A stretch of DNA of 64,000 bases from Cytophagaceae bacterium ABcell3 (GTDB taxonomy: Bacteria > Bacteroidota > Bacteroidia > Cytophagales > Cytophagaceae): the NCBI GenBank assembly GCA_030913385.1, contig CP133159.1, positions 4,629,001-4,693,000 on the forward strand, in the 5' to 3' direction. The notes under the pieces were generated by a model. That model saw only the letters and a program-made list of their open reading frames with translations, was not told the DNA's origin and did no database searches. Each line of letters starts with the position of its first letter. Position 1 is the stretch's first letter. Shown one piece after another: positions 17,138 to 27,649 of this stretch. Position numbers and translations under genes: made by a program.

Positions 17138-18238
17138 TTATTTAAGCAGTGAAACAAAATCATCAAAAAGATACCTCGAATCGTGAGGGCCTGGAGAAGA
17201 TTCTGGGTGATACTGTACAGAGAATGCTTTTTTGTTTTTCAAACGTATACCTTCAACTGTATTGTCATTCAAGTTAATATGTGTCACCTCCACATCAGGG
17301 TTTTTCTTTACATCATCCAAGTTAACGCTAAAACCGTGATTTTGCGAAGTAACTTCACATTTTCCTGTAATAAGGTTCTTTACAGGATGGTTAAGTCCTC
17401 TGTGGCCATGGTGCATTTTAAAAGTAGTAATTCCATTCGCTTCTGCCAAGACTTGATGCCCTAGGCAAATTCCAAATAAAGGGGTTTCAACCTTTAAAAT
17501 ATCTTTAACAGTATTAATAGCATATTTAGTGGCAGCAGGGTCGCCAGGTCCATTAGAAATAAAATAACCACTAGGGTTCCAAGCTTGCATTTCCTCAAAA
17601 GAAGTATTTCCTGGAAAAACTTTACAATAACAACCTCTCTCTATAAAGTTTTTCAATATACTTTTTTTAATACCCAAGTCCAAAACCGCAATTCTATAAG
17701 GGGAGTTTGGATCGCCAAAATAATAAGGTTCATTAGTGAAAACTTTAGAGGAGAGTTCAAGTCCTTTCATAGAAGGCGTTTTGTTGACTGTCTCTCTAAG
17801 TTTATCAACATCAGCAACTTCAGAAGATATGACAGCATTCATCCCCCCCTTACTACGGATATATCTAACTAGTTGACGTGTATCAACATTAGCAATACCT
17901 ACTATATTTTGATTTTCGAAATATTCCTGGAGAGAAGAATCAGCAATTTTTCGAGAATAAAGTTCGGAAAAAGACTTGCAAACTAAACCACTGAACTTAA
18001 CAGAATCAGACTCCTGCTCTTCATTCATGACACCGTAGTTACCTATATGGGTAGTGGTATTAACAATGATTTGACCAAAGTATGAAGGATCCGTATATAT
18101 CTCCTGGTAACCAGTCATACCAGTGTTAAAACAAATTTCACCGGTAGTTGTTCCTACTTTCCCAACAGCAGTACCTTTAAACAATGTGCCATCCTCAAGC
18201 ATAAGGTAGGCCTCTCGGCGACTTTGATTTTCCATCAT
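17138..18238 (-). CDS. carA: Carbamoyl phosphate synthase small subunit
   Basis: A 366-residue glutaminase subunit that supplies ammonia to CarB for carbamoyl phosphate (pyrimidine and arginine synthesis). The N-terminal CPSase domain (EAYLMLEDGTLFKG, GEICFNTGMTGYQEI) is followed by a class I glutamine amidotransferase domain with the nucleophile in GICLGHQ and the His/Glu pair in HPESSPGPHD. Two ATGs (18238, 18235) are possible starts. carB is not in the window. Its place after rplQ and before eno suggests read-through from the ribosomal operon past the hairpin at 18257-18290. Confidence 0.97.
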   Translation of the reverse strand: MMENQSRREAYLMLEDGTLFKGTAVGKVGTTTGEICFNTGMTGYQEIYTDPSYFGQIIVNTTTHIGNYGVMNEEQESDSVKFSGLVCKSFSELYSRKIADSSLQEYFENQNIVGIANVDTRQLVRYIRSKGGMNAVISSEVADVDKLRETVNKTPSMKGLELSSKVFTNEPYYFGDPNSPYRIAVLDLGIKKSILKNFIERGCYCKVFPGNTSFEEMQAWNPSGYFISNGPGDPAATKYAINTVKDILKVETPLFGICLGHQVLAEANGITTFKMHHGHRGLNHPVKNLITGKCEVTSQNHGFSVNLDDVKKNPDVEVTHINLNDNTVEGIRLKNKKAFSVQYHPESSPGPHDSRYLFDDFVSLLK

Positions 18239-18256
18239 AACTACTTTTTACAAAAT

Positions 18257-18290
18257 AAAAAAAGGATATGACAAAAGTCAAATCCTTTTT
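18257..18290 (-). terminator. Terminator or attenuator at the end of the ribosomal operon
   Basis: An imperfect stem (AAAAAGGATATGAC with GTCAAATCCTTTTT, four-base loop) between rplQ and carA. On the minus strand it is followed by TTTTTTTATTTT. No promoter motif of the usual type is seen between it and carA, so partial read-through is likely. Confidence 0.75.
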
Positions 18291-18323
18291 AATCCTAATA
18301 AACAATATATATTGTATATATAG

Positions 18324-18884
18324 TTATTCTTTTTCAGAGCCTTCAGTATTAGAAGATTTAGACTCAGCAGAAGCTGGTTTTTCAACATCTTTACTTTTAG
18401 CTTTTGGTTCAGATGAAGACGCAGCGGAAGTTTCTTTAGCTTCAGCAGATCCAGAAGATTTTCTTCTACGGCTTCTACGAGTTTTAGCTTTTCCAGCCTC
18501 TTTTCCTGCTCCACGACTATAAAGATCATTATAGTCTACAAGCTCTATAAGGCACATTTCTGCGTTGTCACCAAGTCTGGCACCCGTTTTAATAATTCTG
18601 GTATACCCTCCTTGTCTTTCGGCGATTTTCTGAGATACCTGGTCAAAAAGTTCGCGAACAGACTCTTTGTCTTGCAGGTAAGAAAAAACCGTTCTTCTTG
18701 AATGTGTAGAATCAGTCTTTGCTTTAGTTAAAAGAGGCTCTACATACTTCCTCAACTCTTTAGCTTTAGCAACAGTCGTTGAGATTCTTTTGTGCAAAAT
18801 CAAAGAAGAAGCCATATTTGAAAGCAACGCTCTTCTATGCGAAGCGGTTCTTCCTAAGTGGTTAAATTTCTTTCCGTGTCTCAT
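18324..18884 (-). CDS. rplQ: Ribosomal protein L17 with C-terminal extension
   Basis: The first about 125 residues are a standard L17 ([46 protein letters not shown]), a large-subunit protein near the exit tunnel. Residues about 126-186 form a low-complexity tail of Arg/Lys then Ser/Ala/Glu/Lys. Such tails are often seen in Bacteroidota L17 and are presumably disordered. It is the last ribosomal gene of the S10-spc-alpha series, 5 bp after rpoA. Confidence 0.97.
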   Translation of the reverse strand: MRHGKKFNHLGRTASHRRALLSNMASSLILHKRISTTVAKAKELRKYVEPLLTKAKTDSTHSRRTVFSYLQDKESVRELFDQVSQKIAERQGGYTRIIKTGARLGDNAEMCLIELVDYNDLYSRGAGKEAGKAKTRRSRRRKSSGSAEAKETSAASSSEPKAKSKDVEKPASAESKSSNTEGSEKE

Positions 18885-18889
18885 TATTG

Positions 18890-19879
18890 TTAATCCTCAT
18901 CAAGTTTATATTTCGACAGGTCCATTCCGAAATGAAGGTTCTTGTCTGCAATTAGCTGTTCAAGCTCCGCAAGAGATTTCTTTCCGAAATTACGGAACTT
19001 CATCATGTCCTGAAGATTCAATTTTGCAAGGTCGCCAAGCGTTTTAATATCTGCAGCTTTAAGACAGTTGTATGCTCTTACAGAAAGATCAAGGTCGTTG
19101 AGAGAAGTCTTCAATAACTTACGCATGTGAAGATACTCTTCATCTACAGTTTCTTGCTCTTCTGGCTTAGCGGTTTCAAATGTCATATTCTGATCAGAGA
19201 ACAGCATAAAATGCTTGATCAAAATATTGGCAGCACCTTTCAATGCATCTTCTGGATGTATTGATCCGTCGGTTTGTATTTCTAATAAAAGTTTTTCGTA
19301 GTCAGTTTTTTGCTCTACCCTAGTATTCTCTACGCTATATTTTACATTCTTAATAGGAGTAAAAATAGCGTCAATAGGAATATATCCAAAAACCTGCTCA
19401 CTAGGTTTATTTTCCTCTGCCGGAACATATCCTCTACCCTTTTCTAAGTTTAGCTCTACATCAATATTGACCGATGAGTCAAGATGACAAATAACAAAGT
19501 CAGGATTAAGAACTTTATAACCAGTAGTGAATTTTTCAATATCACCAGCTTTAAAAACTTCTTGTTTTTTAAGAGAAACAACGATTTTATTTTCGTTGGC
19601 CTCAGATATTTTTTTGAATCTCACCATTTTAAGGTTCAAGATGATTTCTGTAACATCTTCTTTAACCCCTTCGATAGATGAAAATTCATGGAGAACACCC
19701 GGAATTTTAATGCCGGTAATAGCATGTCCTTCCAGAGAAGAAAGTAAAATTCTTCTTAAAGCATTACCAATGGTGACACCATACCCCTTCTCTAGTGGTT
19801 TGAATTCAAACAGACCATGGAAATCGTCTGCTTTTTCCATAACCACTTTTTCAGGCATTTGAAATGCTAATATAGACAT
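18890..19879 (-). CDS. rpoA: RNA polymerase alpha subunit
   Basis: A 329-residue alpha subunit. The N-terminal domain (about 1-230) dimerises and nucleates assembly ([27 protein letters not shown], with the conserved NALRRxLLSS). A linker leads to the C-terminal helix-hairpin-helix domain (about 255-320: [34 protein letters not shown]), which contacts DNA and activators. Its position between rpsD and rplQ is the usual alpha-operon order. Confidence 0.98.
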   Translation of the reverse strand: MSILAFQMPEKVVMEKADDFHGLFEFKPLEKGYGVTIGNALRRILLSSLEGHAITGIKIPGVLHEFSSIEGVKEDVTEIILNLKMVRFKKISEANENKIVVSLKKQEVFKAGDIEKFTTGYKVLNPDFVICHLDSSVNIDVELNLEKGRGYVPAEENKPSEQVFGYIPIDAIFTPIKNVKYSVENTRVEQKTDYEKLLLEIQTDGSIHPEDALKGAANILIKHFMLFSDQNMTFETAKPEEQETVDEEYLHMRKLLKTSLNDLDLSVRAYNCLKAADIKTLGDLAKLNLQDMMKFRNFGKKSLAELEQLIADKNLHFGMDLSKYKLDED

Positions 19880-19916
19880 AGGTAATCAGTTTAAAAGATT
19901 TCCGGAAAAAAATTAA

Positions 19917-20522
19917 TTATTTCGAATAAAGCTCGACAATCAATTGTTCCTGAATTTTTTCAGGAATTTCATCTCTCTGAGGGTAAGATACATACTTGCC
20001 CGCCATAGAGCCTTGATCCCATTCGAACCAGCTGAACTTCTTGGCACCTCTTCCAGAAAGACTGTCTGTAATAGCCTCAAGAGACTTGGACTTTTCTCTT
20101 ACTGAAACAATGTCACCAGGAACCAGTGTATAAGAAGGAATATTAACTATTTCTCCATTCACTTTGATATGCTTATGAAGAACAAGTTGTCTGGCTGCCC
20201 TTCTTGTTGGAGCAATCCCTAATCTATATACTGCATTATCCAATCTTGACTCAAGATACTTCAAAAGGTTTTCACCAGTGATACCTTCTCTTCTCGCTGC
20301 TTTGTCAAAGAGATTGGCGAACTGTTTTTCCAACAGCCCATAAATATACTTTACTTTTTGCTTCTCAGCCAATTGAACAGCGTATTCAGATTGTTTTCTT
20401 CTACGCCCTCTGCCATGCATACCCGGACCATAAGGCTTTTTCTGCAAAGCTTTATTTGATCCGAAAATAGGCTCATTATATTTTCTGGAAACTTTCGTTT
20501 TTGGTCCTCTAAATCTAGCCAT
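19917..20522 (-). CDS. rpsD: Ribosomal protein S4
   Basis: A 201-residue primary 16S rRNA-binding protein. The N-terminal part has no cysteines, so this is the zinc-free form. The S4 RNA-binding domain reads [20 protein letters not shown] and [20 protein letters not shown]. In many bacteria S4 represses its own alpha operon; no leader structure was sought in detail here. It lies between rpsK and rpoA. Confidence 0.98.
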   Translation of the reverse strand: MARFRGPKTKVSRKYNEPIFGSNKALQKKPYGPGMHGRGRRRKQSEYAVQLAEKQKVKYIYGLLEKQFANLFDKAARREGITGENLLKYLESRLDNAVYRLGIAPTRRAARQLVLHKHIKVNGEIVNIPSYTLVPGDIVSVREKSKSLEAITDSLSGRGAKKFSWFEWDQGSMAGKYVSYPQRDEIPEKIQEQLIVELYSK

Positions 20523-20558
20523 TGTAATATTTATATAATCTGTAAAAGTTATAGAAGT

Positions 20559-20960
20559 TTATACCCTCCTTCTCTTTGGAGGTCTGCAACCATTATGCGG
20601 AAGAGGAGTTACATCTTTGATCATGGTAACTTCTATACCTGAATTCTGTAAAGTTCTGATAGCAGATTCCCTTCCGGAACCAGGTCCTTTAACAAAAACC
20701 TCTACTTTTCTTAACCCAAGATCATAAGCGGTCTGTGCACAATTCTGAGCAGCAACTTGAGCTGCATAAGGAGTATTCTTTTTTGACCCCCTGAAACCCA
20801 TTTTTCCGGCAGAAGCCCATGATATAACCTGACCTGAACTATTGGTCAAAGATATGATGATATTATTAAATGTAGATTTAATATGTGCTTGACCCATAGG
20901 TTCAACCACTACCACACGCTTCTTAGCCTTATCTTTTCTCTTACTTGCTTGTTGAGCCAT
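20559..20960 (-). CDS. rpsK: Ribosomal protein S11
   Basis: A 133-residue small-subunit platform protein. The sequence [38 protein letters not shown] and the basic end [15 protein letters not shown] are diagnostic. The order rpsM-rpsK-rpsD is the standard one, with a 12-bp gap to rpsM. Confidence 0.98.
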   Translation of the reverse strand: MAQQASKRKDKAKKRVVVVEPMGQAHIKSTFNNIIISLTNSSGQVISWASAGKMGFRGSKKNTPYAAQVAAQNCAQTAYDLGLRKVEVFVKGPGSGRESAIRTLQNSGIEVTMIKDVTPLPHNGCRPPKRRRV

Positions 20961-20971
20961 AACCTTAATTA

Positions 20972-21349
20972 TTATTTAGTAGCTTTCTTCTTGTTAGCAA
21001 CAGTTTTACGCTTACCTTTTCTGGTCCTACAGTTATTCTTAGTACGCTGACCTCTTACTGGCAGCCCTTTTCTATGCCTAAGGCCTCTGTAACAACCAAT
21101 ATCAAGCAAACGCTTAATACTTAATTGCACCTCAGACTTAAGAACACCTTCAACTTTGAATTCCTGACTGATGATATTACGTATAGCAATAGACTCTTCT
21201 TCTGTCCATTCGCTAACTTTCTTGTTCCAGTCTATGGAAGCCTTTGTAAGGATTTGTTGTGCGGATCTGCGCCCGATTCCAAATATGTATGTAAGCGAAA
21301 CCTCACCGCGCTTGTTGTCGGGAATATCTACCCCAGCAATTCTAGCCAT
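20972..21349 (-). CDS. rpsM: Ribosomal protein S13
   Basis: A 125-residue protein of the 30S head that contacts tRNA and forms bridges to the 50S. It begins [21 protein letters not shown] and has the C-terminal motif [20 protein letters not shown], followed by a Lys-rich tail. It lies directly after rpmJ with a six-base gap. Confidence 0.98.
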   Translation of the reverse strand: MARIAGVDIPDNKRGEVSLTYIFGIGRRSAQQILTKASIDWNKKVSEWTEEESIAIRNIISQEFKVEGVLKSEVQLSIKRLLDIGCYRGLRHRKGLPVRGQRTKNNCRTRKGKRKTVANKKKATK

Positions 21350-21355
21350 AGCGTA

Positions 21356-21472
21356 TTAACCTTGTCTTTGTTTAAACCTTGGATTCTTTTTATTGATGAC
21401 GTAAATTTTGCCATTACGTCTTATGACTTTACAGTCAACACTTCTCTTCTTAACAGATGCTTTAACTTTCAT
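21356..21472 (-). CDS. rpmJ: Ribosomal protein L36, zinc-ligand-poor form
   Basis: A 38-residue protein read directly from the sequence (ATG at 21472, TAA at 21356). It begins [15 protein letters not shown] and ends NPRFKQRQG. The zinc ribbon of typical L36 (three Cys and one His) is reduced to a single Cys14; the other positions are Ser, Asn and Phe. It cannot hold zinc in the usual way. It lies between infA and rpsM, the standard spc/alpha junction. Confidence 0.96.
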   Translation of the reverse strand: MKVKASVKKRSVDCKVIRRNGKIYVINKKNPRFKQRQG

Positions 21473-21479
21473 TACTGTT

Positions 21480-21698
21480 TTATTTATATCTGTATACTAT
21501 TCTTCCTTTAGTTAGATCATATGGAGACATTTCAAGCTTGATCCTGTCCCCAGGCAAAATTTTAATATAGTTCATCCTCATTTTACCGGAAATGTGCGCT
21601 ATAACTTGATGTCCATTCTCAAGTTCCACTCTAAACATTGCATTGGATAATGCTTCTATGATAGTTCCGTCTTGTTCTATTGATGACTGTTTTGCCAT
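21480..21698 (-). CDS. infA: Translation initiation factor IF-1
   Basis: A 72-residue OB-fold protein ([40 protein letters not shown]) that binds the ribosomal A site with IF-2 and IF-3. Its start codon touches the stop codon of map (shared base 21698), which suggests translational coupling. Confidence 0.98.
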   Translation of the reverse strand: MAKQSSIEQDGTIIEALSNAMFRVELENGHQVIAHISGKMRMNYIKILPGDRIKLEMSPYDLTKGRIVYRYK

Positions 21699-22474
21699 TA
21701 ATTTCTCCCTATTATTTCTTCTATATAATCAAAAGTTGTCAAAACTTCTGCTTCATTCTTACGTACAACTACAGTATGTTCAAAATGTGCAGAAGGTTTT
21801 CTATCACTTGTTCTGATGGTCCAACCGTCTTGTTCCTGAACTATGTTCTTTTTGCCTAAATTAACCATCGGCTCTATAGCAAGAACCAAACCTTCCTGCA
21901 ATTTAAAACCTTTTCCCCTCTTTCCATAATTTGGCACCTCAGGTGACTCATGTAAAGATCTCCCTAGGCCATGCCCAACAAGCTCCCTAACTACAGTATA
22001 CCCTTTATTTTCCACATAATTTTGAACTGCAAAGCCAATATCTCCTATCCTATTACCAACTACAGCCTGTTCAATAGCTAAATAGAGCGATTCTTTCGTA
22101 GCACGCAATAAGGCTTTTACTTCTTCGTCGACATTACCTACAGTATATGTATATGCACTGTCACTATGAAATCCATTTAAGAATACACCACAGTCGATTG
22201 ATATAATATCACCTTCTTTTAAGGTATAATCTCCTGGGATTCCATGAACAACGACTTCATTTACTGAAATACATAATGAACCAGGGAAACCATTATAACC
22301 TTTGAAGGAAGGTTTTCCACCTTGGCTTAAGATAAAATCGTAAGCACATTTATCAAGTTCATTTGTAGTAATGCCAGGTTTAATTAACTTGGCAACTTCA
22401 GCGTGCGCTTTACCTAAAACTTGAGCACTTTGCCGTATTAGATCAATTTCTTCTTCTGTCTTATAAAAGATCAT
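21698..22474 (-). CDS. map: Methionine aminopeptidase, type I
   Basis: A 258-residue metalloprotease that removes initiator Met. The five metal ligands can be seen in [20 protein letters not shown] (Asp, Asp), [18 protein letters not shown] (His), and IEPM and EHTVVV near the end. There is no N-terminal zinc-finger extension. It lies between secY and infA with one-base overlaps at both ends, as expected for tightly coupled spc-operon genes. Confidence 0.97.
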   Translation of the reverse strand: MIFYKTEEEIDLIRQSAQVLGKAHAEVAKLIKPGITTNELDKCAYDFILSQGGKPSFKGYNGFPGSLCISVNEVVVHGIPGDYTLKEGDIISIDCGVFLNGFHSDSAYTYTVGNVDEEVKALLRATKESLYLAIEQAVVGNRIGDIGFAVQNYVENKGYTVVRELVGHGLGRSLHESPEVPNYGKRGKGFKLQEGLVLAIEPMVNLGKKNIVQEQDGWTIRTSDRKPSAHFEHTVVVRKNEAEVLTTFDYIEEIIGRN

Positions 22475-23805
22475 TAGGACGCAGCTGCAATATTGTTAGA
22501 TGATCTGCCTTTCAAGCGGCCAGATTTCATCATTCCTTCATAATTTCTCATCAACAGATAGCTATCTATTTGCTGAATAGTATCAAGAATAACACTTACC
22601 ATGATAAGCAAGGATGTTCCTCCGTAAAAATACGAAAATTCTCTGGTAATACCAGTTACTGCTGCAATAGCTGGTAATATGGCAACTACCGCAAGGAATA
22701 CAGAACCAGGCAAAGTTATTTTTGATAAAACACTGTCAATAAACTCAGATGTAGCTTTTCCTGGTTTTACACCTGGAACAAATCCCCCATTTCTCTTCAG
22801 GTCATCCGCAATTTGATTTGGATTAACCGTTAGGGCGGTGTAGAAGAAAGTGAACAATATAATCAATATGGCAAACACCACATTATATTGCCACGAAGTA
22901 AAGTCTGCAAATGTAGCTCCGATAGATCCAGCCAAGTCACTAGTGTCTGCCCATATAGAAGCTATCATAGCTGGGAGGAACATAATAGATTGAGCAAATA
23001 TAATTGGCATAACACCTGCTGCAATAACCTTTAAAGGTATATACTGTCTTTGACCACCGTATACTTTATTTCCAACCACCTGCTTTGCATATTGAACAGG
23101 AATCTTTCTTATCGCTTGCGTGAGCATAACAACGCCCATGATAACAAAGAACAAGGCAACCATTTCAATTAAGAAAATGAAAGCACCTGATAGTTCTCTT
23201 GCTAATGCTTCAATTATAATGGCTTGAGGAAATCTAGATATAATACCGATCATAATTAGCATAGAAATACCATTTCCTATCCCTCTGTCAGTAATTTTCT
23301 CTCCCAACCACATGGTGAAAATTGTACCTGAAACAAGCACAATTAACCTGGTAGCGTTCATTAAGACCGTATCACCTCCAGGATATAACATATCTGGTGT
23401 AACAGTAGCAGAAAGATAGCCAATTCCTTGAGCCAAACAGATTGCTACAGTTAGTACCCTGGTAATTTGATTAATTTTTTTTCTACCAGAATCCCCTTCC
23501 TTTTGCATTTTCTGAAATGTAGGAACTGCAAAAGTTAAGAGCTGCATAACAATAGATGCAGATATATATGGCATGATACCTAATCCAAAGACAGAAACAT
23601 TACTAAATGCTCCTCCTAATAAAGTATCAAAGAGACCAAGAATATTATTATCCTGTGCTGCTCCGACTGTATCAGGGTTAACACCGGGTAATACTACAAA
23701 AGACCCGAGACGAAAGATTACCAAATACCCGAGTGTATTCAATATTCTTATTCTCAGATCTTCTATAGAGAAGATATCACGTATGGTCTGAATAAATTTT
23801 TTCAT
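22474..23805 (-). CDS. secY: Protein translocase subunit SecY
   Basis: A 443-residue channel subunit of the Sec translocon in the inner membrane. About ten hydrophobic segments follow IRDIFSIEDLRIRILNTLGY. SecY marks include LGIMPYISASIVMQLL (helix 2), GIGNGISMLIMIGI, VVGNKVYGGQRQYIPLKVIA (ribosome-binding loop) and LLMRNYEGMM at the end. An ATG at 23805 is preferred over a TTG one codon upstream. It is in its normal place after rplO. Confidence 0.97.
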   Translation of the reverse strand: MKKFIQTIRDIFSIEDLRIRILNTLGYLVIFRLGSFVVLPGVNPDTVGAAQDNNILGLFDTLLGGAFSNVSVFGLGIMPYISASIVMQLLTFAVPTFQKMQKEGDSGRKKINQITRVLTVAICLAQGIGYLSATVTPDMLYPGGDTVLMNATRLIVLVSGTIFTMWLGEKITDRGIGNGISMLIMIGIISRFPQAIIIEALARELSGAFIFLIEMVALFFVIMGVVMLTQAIRKIPVQYAKQVVGNKVYGGQRQYIPLKVIAAGVMPIIFAQSIMFLPAMIASIWADTSDLAGSIGATFADFTSWQYNVVFAILIILFTFFYTALTVNPNQIADDLKRNGGFVPGVKPGKATSEFIDSVLSKITLPGSVFLAVVAILPAIAAVTGITREFSYFYGGTSLLIMVSVILDTIQQIDSYLLMRNYEGMMKSGRLKGRSSNNIAAAS

Positions 23806-23808
23806 CAA

Positions 23809-24255
23809 TTAAAGAGTAACTGCTTTCCCGCCTGCTTTTTCAATAGCTTTAACAGCAGAAGAAGAAAACGCATGAACTTTTACTTCCAGTTTTTTAGTAA
23901 TCTCTCCTCTTCCTAACACCTTGACTTTGTCATTTTTTGACATTAGTCCATTGTTGACAAGAACATCAACATCAATAGTATCAACTGATGCTTTTTCAGC
24001 TAAATTTTGAAGTGCATCTAGGTTGATTGCTTTATATTCTACTCTATTTGGGCTTTTGAATCCAAACTTAGGTATACGTCTTTGAAGAGGCATCTGACCA
24101 CCTTCAAAACCACCTTTTACAGAGTAACCAGATCTAGATTTAGCACCTTTATGACCTCTAGTAGAAGTTCCTCCTCTGCCAGAACCAGGACCACGTCCTA
24201 TTCTTTTTTTATTTTTAACAGACCCAGCTGCTGGTTTTAATGAACTAAGATTCAT
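23809..24255 (-). CDS. rplO: Ribosomal protein L15
   Basis: A 148-residue late-assembly 50S protein. The Gly/Arg-rich N-terminus (LKPAAGSVKNKKRIGRGPGS, GTSTRGHKGAKSR) threads into 23S rRNA, and the C-terminal domain carries KVLGRGEITKKLEVKVHAFS. It ends three bases before the secY ATG. Confidence 0.98.
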   Translation of the reverse strand: MNLSSLKPAAGSVKNKKRIGRGPGSGRGGTSTRGHKGAKSRSGYSVKGGFEGGQMPLQRRIPKFGFKSPNRVEYKAINLDALQNLAEKASVDTIDVDVLVNNGLMSKNDKVKVLGRGEITKKLEVKVHAFSSSAVKAIEKAGGKAVTL

Positions 24256-24305
24256 AATATTTTTTCCTTTAAAAAAGTTTCAAAGAGTAATATCACTGCG
24301 CCGTA

Positions 24306-24485
24306 TTAGGCGTTGTTAACTGCAACTAAATGATGCACTTTGTTGATCATGCCTTGGATTTGAGGAGTTAACTCCACCTGGACACTTTTATTGATTCTTC
24401 CAAGTCCAAGAGCCTTGATAGTACGTTTCTGAACCTCTGGTCTGTCAATTGTACTTTTAATCTGGGTAATTTTTACTTTTGCCAT
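24306..24485 (-). CDS. rpmD: Ribosomal protein L30
   Basis: A 59-residue protein with the L30 ferredoxin-like fold (MAKVKITQIKSTIDRPEVQK, RTIKALGLGRINKSV). I place the start at the ATG at 24485, not upstream at 24536, because the longer version would overlap rpsE and the family begins at MAKVKIT. It lies between rpsE and rplO. Confidence 0.96.
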   Translation of the reverse strand: MAKVKITQIKSTIDRPEVQKRTIKALGLGRINKSVQVELTPQIQGMINKVHHLVAVNNA

Positions 24486-24489
24486 TTGA

Positions 24490-25008
24490 TTATCCATTAA
24501 AAACTTTTGACAAAGAAACTCCCCTTTGTTCAGCAACTACGTGTGGAGCTCTCATTTTAACTAAGGCATTAAATGTAGCCTTAACAACATTGTGCGGGTT
24601 AGATGACCCTTTTGATTTAGCTAAAACATCCTTAACACCTGCACTTTCAAGTACCGCACGCATAGCACCTCCTGCTATAACACCAGTACCTGGAGAGGCT
24701 GGCTTTAAAAGAACAAAACCGCCACTATATTTACCAAGAACTTCATGTGGGATGGTACCTTTTAATACTGGTACTTTTATAAGGTTCTTTTTGGCATCAT
24801 CTATACCTTTAGTAATAGCATCAGTAACTTCATTGGCTTTACCAAGTCCATAACCTACAACACCATTGTTGTCTCCAACAACCACGATAGCTGAAAAACT
24901 AAATCTTCTACCACCTTTAACTACTTTTGCTACACGCTGAATAGATACAACCCTTTCTTTAAGGTCTATTTCGCTAGCTTTTACTGATCTGATATTCACT
25001 TGAGACAT
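24490..25008 (-). CDS. rpsE: Ribosomal protein S5
   Basis: A 172-residue 30S protein important for decoding accuracy and mRNA entry. It has the double-stranded RNA-binding N-terminal domain ([39 protein letters not shown]) and the C-terminal S5 fold ([19 protein letters not shown]). Spacing to rplR is five bases. Confidence 0.98.
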   Translation of the reverse strand: MSQVNIRSVKASEIDLKERVVSIQRVAKVVKGGRRFSFSAIVVVGDNNGVVGYGLGKANEVTDAITKGIDDAKKNLIKVPVLKGTIPHEVLGKYSGGFVLLKPASPGTGVIAGGAMRAVLESAGVKDVLAKSKGSSNPHNVVKATFNALVKMRAPHVVAEQRGVSLSKVFNG

Positions 25009-25013
25009 AATAT

Positions 25014-25364
25014 TTAGAATTTAAGACCACCCTCTCTGGCGCCATCTGCCAATGCTTTTACCCTACCATGATATAGGTAACCTCCTCTGTCAAATATTAC
25101 TTCAGAGATACCATTACTAACCGCTTTCTCAGCAAGAAGTTGTCCAACACCTTTACTTAATTCAACTTTAGTGCCTTTTGAATTAGATAATTCTGATACA
25201 GAGGCGCTTACAAGTGTATGTCCTTTAAGATCGTCAATAATTTGGGCATAAATACCTTTATTGCTCCTGTATACTGATAATCTAGGCTTATTTCCAGTAC
25301 CAGAAACTTTCTTTCTGATACTCCTACGGATTTTTAATCTTCTTAAATCTTTTTGTGATGCCAT
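25014..25364 (-). CDS. rplR: Ribosomal protein L18
   Basis: A 116-residue 5S rRNA-binding protein of the central protuberance ([40 protein letters not shown]). It lies between rplF and rpsE. Confidence 0.98.
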   Translation of the reverse strand: MASQKDLRRLKIRRSIRKKVSGTGNKPRLSVYRSNKGIYAQIIDDLKGHTLVSASVSELSNSKGTKVELSKGVGQLLAEKAVSNGISEVIFDRGGYLYHGRVKALADGAREGGLKF

Positions 25365-25372
25365 TACTTTAG

Positions 25373-25927
25373 TTATTTAGCAGCAGTTTTACCAGCTTTT
25401 CTTCTAACATTTTCTCCAACAAACCTAATACCTTTACCTTTGTAAGGCTCAACCCTACGTAATGATTTTATTTTGGAAGAAACATGACCAAGCAACTGTT
25501 TGTCAATAGCTTCTAGTGTTATAATAGGGTTCTTACCTTTCTCAGTAACAGCTGTAGCTTTAACATCAGGAGGTAAAGCCATAAATATACTGTGTGAGTA
25601 CCCTAAGCTAAGCTCTAAAACACCTCCATTAACCGTAGCTTTATATCCAACACCGACAAGCTCTAACTGGGTTTTGTACCCCTCGTTTACACCTGTTACC
25701 ATGTTGTTGATTAATGATCTATATAGACCGTGAAGTGCTTTATGACGCTTTTGTTCAGTTGGTCTTTTAACAAGAACTTCTTGATCAACTACTTCTAAGG
25801 TGATATCAGCATCCATGTCAAGTGTTAGGCTTCCCTTCGGGCCTTTCACCTCAACTTTATTATCCGCATCTACAGTAAGCTCTACTTTTGCAGGAAGAAC
25901 AATTGGTTTTTTTCCTATACGTGACAT
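25373..25927 (-). CDS. rplF: Ribosomal protein L6
   Basis: A 184-residue protein with two similar alpha/beta domains, near the factor-binding site of the 50S. It begins [20 protein letters not shown] and the second domain ends [20 protein letters not shown]. Length and order are as expected. Confidence 0.98.
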   Translation of the reverse strand: MSRIGKKPIVLPAKVELTVDADNKVEVKGPKGSLTLDMDADITLEVVDQEVLVKRPTEQKRHKALHGLYRSLINNMVTGVNEGYKTQLELVGVGYKATVNGGVLELSLGYSHSIFMALPPDVKATAVTEKGKNPIITLEAIDKQLLGHVSSKIKSLRRVEPYKGKGIRFVGENVRRKAGKTAAK

Positions 25928-25940
25928 AACTCAAATAAAC

Positions 25941-26336
25941 TTAATAGACGTAACATAACACTTCACCACCTATGTTCATTTGCCTTGCTTCCTTGTCGGT
26001 GATAATTCCTTTAGAAGTAGACAAAATAGCAACACCGAGGCCATTTAAAACCCTAGGCATATCTTCTGCAGAAGTATATTTCCTAAGACCTGGAGTACTA
26101 ACCCTTTCAAGACTAACAATAGCTGATTGTTTAGTCCTTGGATTATACTTTAATGCTATTTTTATCGTACCTTGGACAGATGAATCTTCAAATTTATAGC
26201 TTTGAATATATCCTTTGTCATATAGTACCTTTACGATTTCTTTCTTTATGTTAGAAGCAGGCACTTCAAGAATACGATGATGAGCACTTATAGCATTCCG
26301 TATCCTGGTCAACAAATCTGCAATTGGATCAGTCAT
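25941..26336 (-). CDS. rpsH: Ribosomal protein S8
   Basis: A 131-residue primary binder of 16S rRNA (MTDPIADLLTRIRNAISAHH; STSKGIITDKEARQMNIGGE). In E. coli it represses the spc operon by binding its mRNA. Here the gene is preceded by an unusually long 134-bp gap containing a hairpin, a possible control or processing site. Confidence 0.98.
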   Translation of the reverse strand: MTDPIADLLTRIRNAISAHHRILEVPASNIKKEIVKVLYDKGYIQSYKFEDSSVQGTIKIALKYNPRTKQSAIVSLERVSTPGLRKYTSAEDMPRVLNGLGVAILSTSKGIITDKEARQMNIGGEVLCYVY

Positions 26337-26401
26337 TATCTCAATTAATTAAAACTGCTTTTCTTGTATTATCTTAATTATATAAATTATTCTCAAAAAG
26401 A

Positions 26402-26421
26402 ATAAGCCCCGAAACAGGGCT
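26402..26421 (-). terminator. Internal hairpin between rpsN and rpsH
   Basis: AAGCCC and GGGCT arms flank CGAAACA; on the minus strand the stem is followed by TATTCTTTTT. It sits inside the long ribosomal operon, so it is either a leaky terminator/attenuator or an RNA-processing or S8-binding structure. Nothing else is seen in this 134-bp gap. Confidence 0.55.
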
Positions 26422-26470
26422 GCAAACCTACGTATTATTTTTTGAAAATAAAACTTTAAGGAGAAAAAAT

Positions 26471-26740
26471 TTACCAGCTTGCTTTTGTAACACCTGGAAT
26501 TTTTCCTGCGGAAGCCATTTCTCTAAAAGTTACTCTGGAAATACCAAACTTTCTCATATATCCCTTAGGTCTTCCAGTTATCTTACATCTGTTATGCAAT
26601 CTAACTGGAGATGCATTTTTGGGAAGCTTGTCAAGGCCACGATAGTCACCTGCAGCTTTCAATGCAGCTCTTTTCTCTGCATATTTAGCAACAAGTTTTG
26701 CTCTTTTTCTTTCTCTAGCTTTTACTGATTCTTTAGCCAT
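26471..26740 (-). CDS. rpsN: Ribosomal protein S14, zinc-free long form
   Basis: An 89-residue S14 of the cysteine-poor type ([40 protein letters not shown]). It has one Cys, not the four of the 61-residue zinc form. It is a late 30S head protein and follows rplE in the usual order. Confidence 0.98.
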   Translation of the reverse strand: MAKESVKARERKRAKLVAKYAEKRAALKAAGDYRGLDKLPKNASPVRLHNRCKITGRPKGYMRKFGISRVTFREMASAGKIPGVTKASW

Positions 26741-26764
26741 TGTATAAGTACAAGTTTAATTCAA

Positions 26765-27319
26765 TTATTTTTTTCCAGATGCAAAAGGCATACCTAATGA
26801 TTTAAGAAGCTCAAAGCTTTCTTCATCAGTAGTTGCTGTCGTTACAAAAGTAATATCCATACCAGATATTTTTGCTACTTTGTCAATACTGATTTCAGGG
26901 AATATAATCTGCTCCTTTACGCCTAAGGTATAGTTTCCTCTACCATCAAAACCTTTGTCGTTAACACCTCTAAAGTCCCTTACCCTTGGTAGCGCTACAG
27001 TCATTAAACGGTCGATAAATTCATACATGATCTCGCCACGTAAAGTAACTTTTGCTCCAATAGGCATATTCTCTCTTAACTTAAAGTTTGAGATCGCCTT
27101 CTTAGACTTAGTTGCTACAGCTTTTTGACCAGCGATCAATGAAAGCTCATCTACCCCAATGTCGACTAATTTTTTGTCGGCAACAGCAGCACCGATACCT
27201 TTATTAATAACCACCTTAGTGATTTTTGGTACCTGCATAATTGACTTATACTGAAACTTTTCTTTCAGCTGAGGGACAATTTCTTTTACGTATTTATCTT
27301 TTAACCTCGGATTAGCCAT
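26765..27319 (-). CDS. rplE: Ribosomal protein L5
   Basis: A 184-residue 5S rRNA-binding protein ([60 protein letters not shown]). Its start overlaps the end of rplX by eight bases, which suggests coupled translation. Confidence 0.98.
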   Translation of the reverse strand: MANPRLKDKYVKEIVPQLKEKFQYKSIMQVPKITKVVINKGIGAAVADKKLVDIGVDELSLIAGQKAVATKSKKAISNFKLRENMPIGAKVTLRGEIMYEFIDRLMTVALPRVRDFRGVNDKGFDGRGNYTLGVKEQIIFPEISIDKVAKISGMDITFVTTATTDEESFELLKSLGMPFASGKK

Positions 27320-27647
27320 TGTTTATGATCTCCCCAGTTTTTTTAGAATACCTTTGTAACTTATTATTTTTATCCAGTTTTCTTCCAACTCTGGTAGGTT
27401 CGTTGGTGGCCGGATCGATAAGCATTAGATTGCTTATGTGAACTGGTGCTTCTTTTTTAACAATACCGCCATTAGGGTTAGAAGCATCAGGCTTGACATG
27501 CTTGGAAACAATATTCACTCCTTCTACAATAGCTTTGTTATCTTTTGGAAGGATAACTTTTACTATACCAGTATTATTTTTGTTGTCTCCGGTAAGTACT
27601 TTAACAGTATCACCTCTTTTTATATGAAACTTATTTTGCTTTTTCAT
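27312..27647 (-). CDS. rplX: Ribosomal protein L24
   Basis: A 111-residue assembly-initiator protein of the 50S with a KOW motif ([20 protein letters not shown]) and [20 protein letters not shown]. It lies between rplN and rplE and overlaps the latter by eight bases. Confidence 0.98.
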   Translation of the reverse strand: MKKQNKFHIKRGDTVKVLTGDNKNNTGIVKVILPKDNKAIVEGVNIVSKHVKPDASNPNGGIVKKEAPVHISNLMLIDPATNEPTRVGRKLDKNNKLQRYSKKTGEIINNG

Positions 27648-27649
27648 AA

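Noticed and set aside
24306-24536. Long form of L30 starting at 24536
   Set aside because: It would overlap the end of rpsE by 47 bases, and the extra 17 residues do not look like L30.
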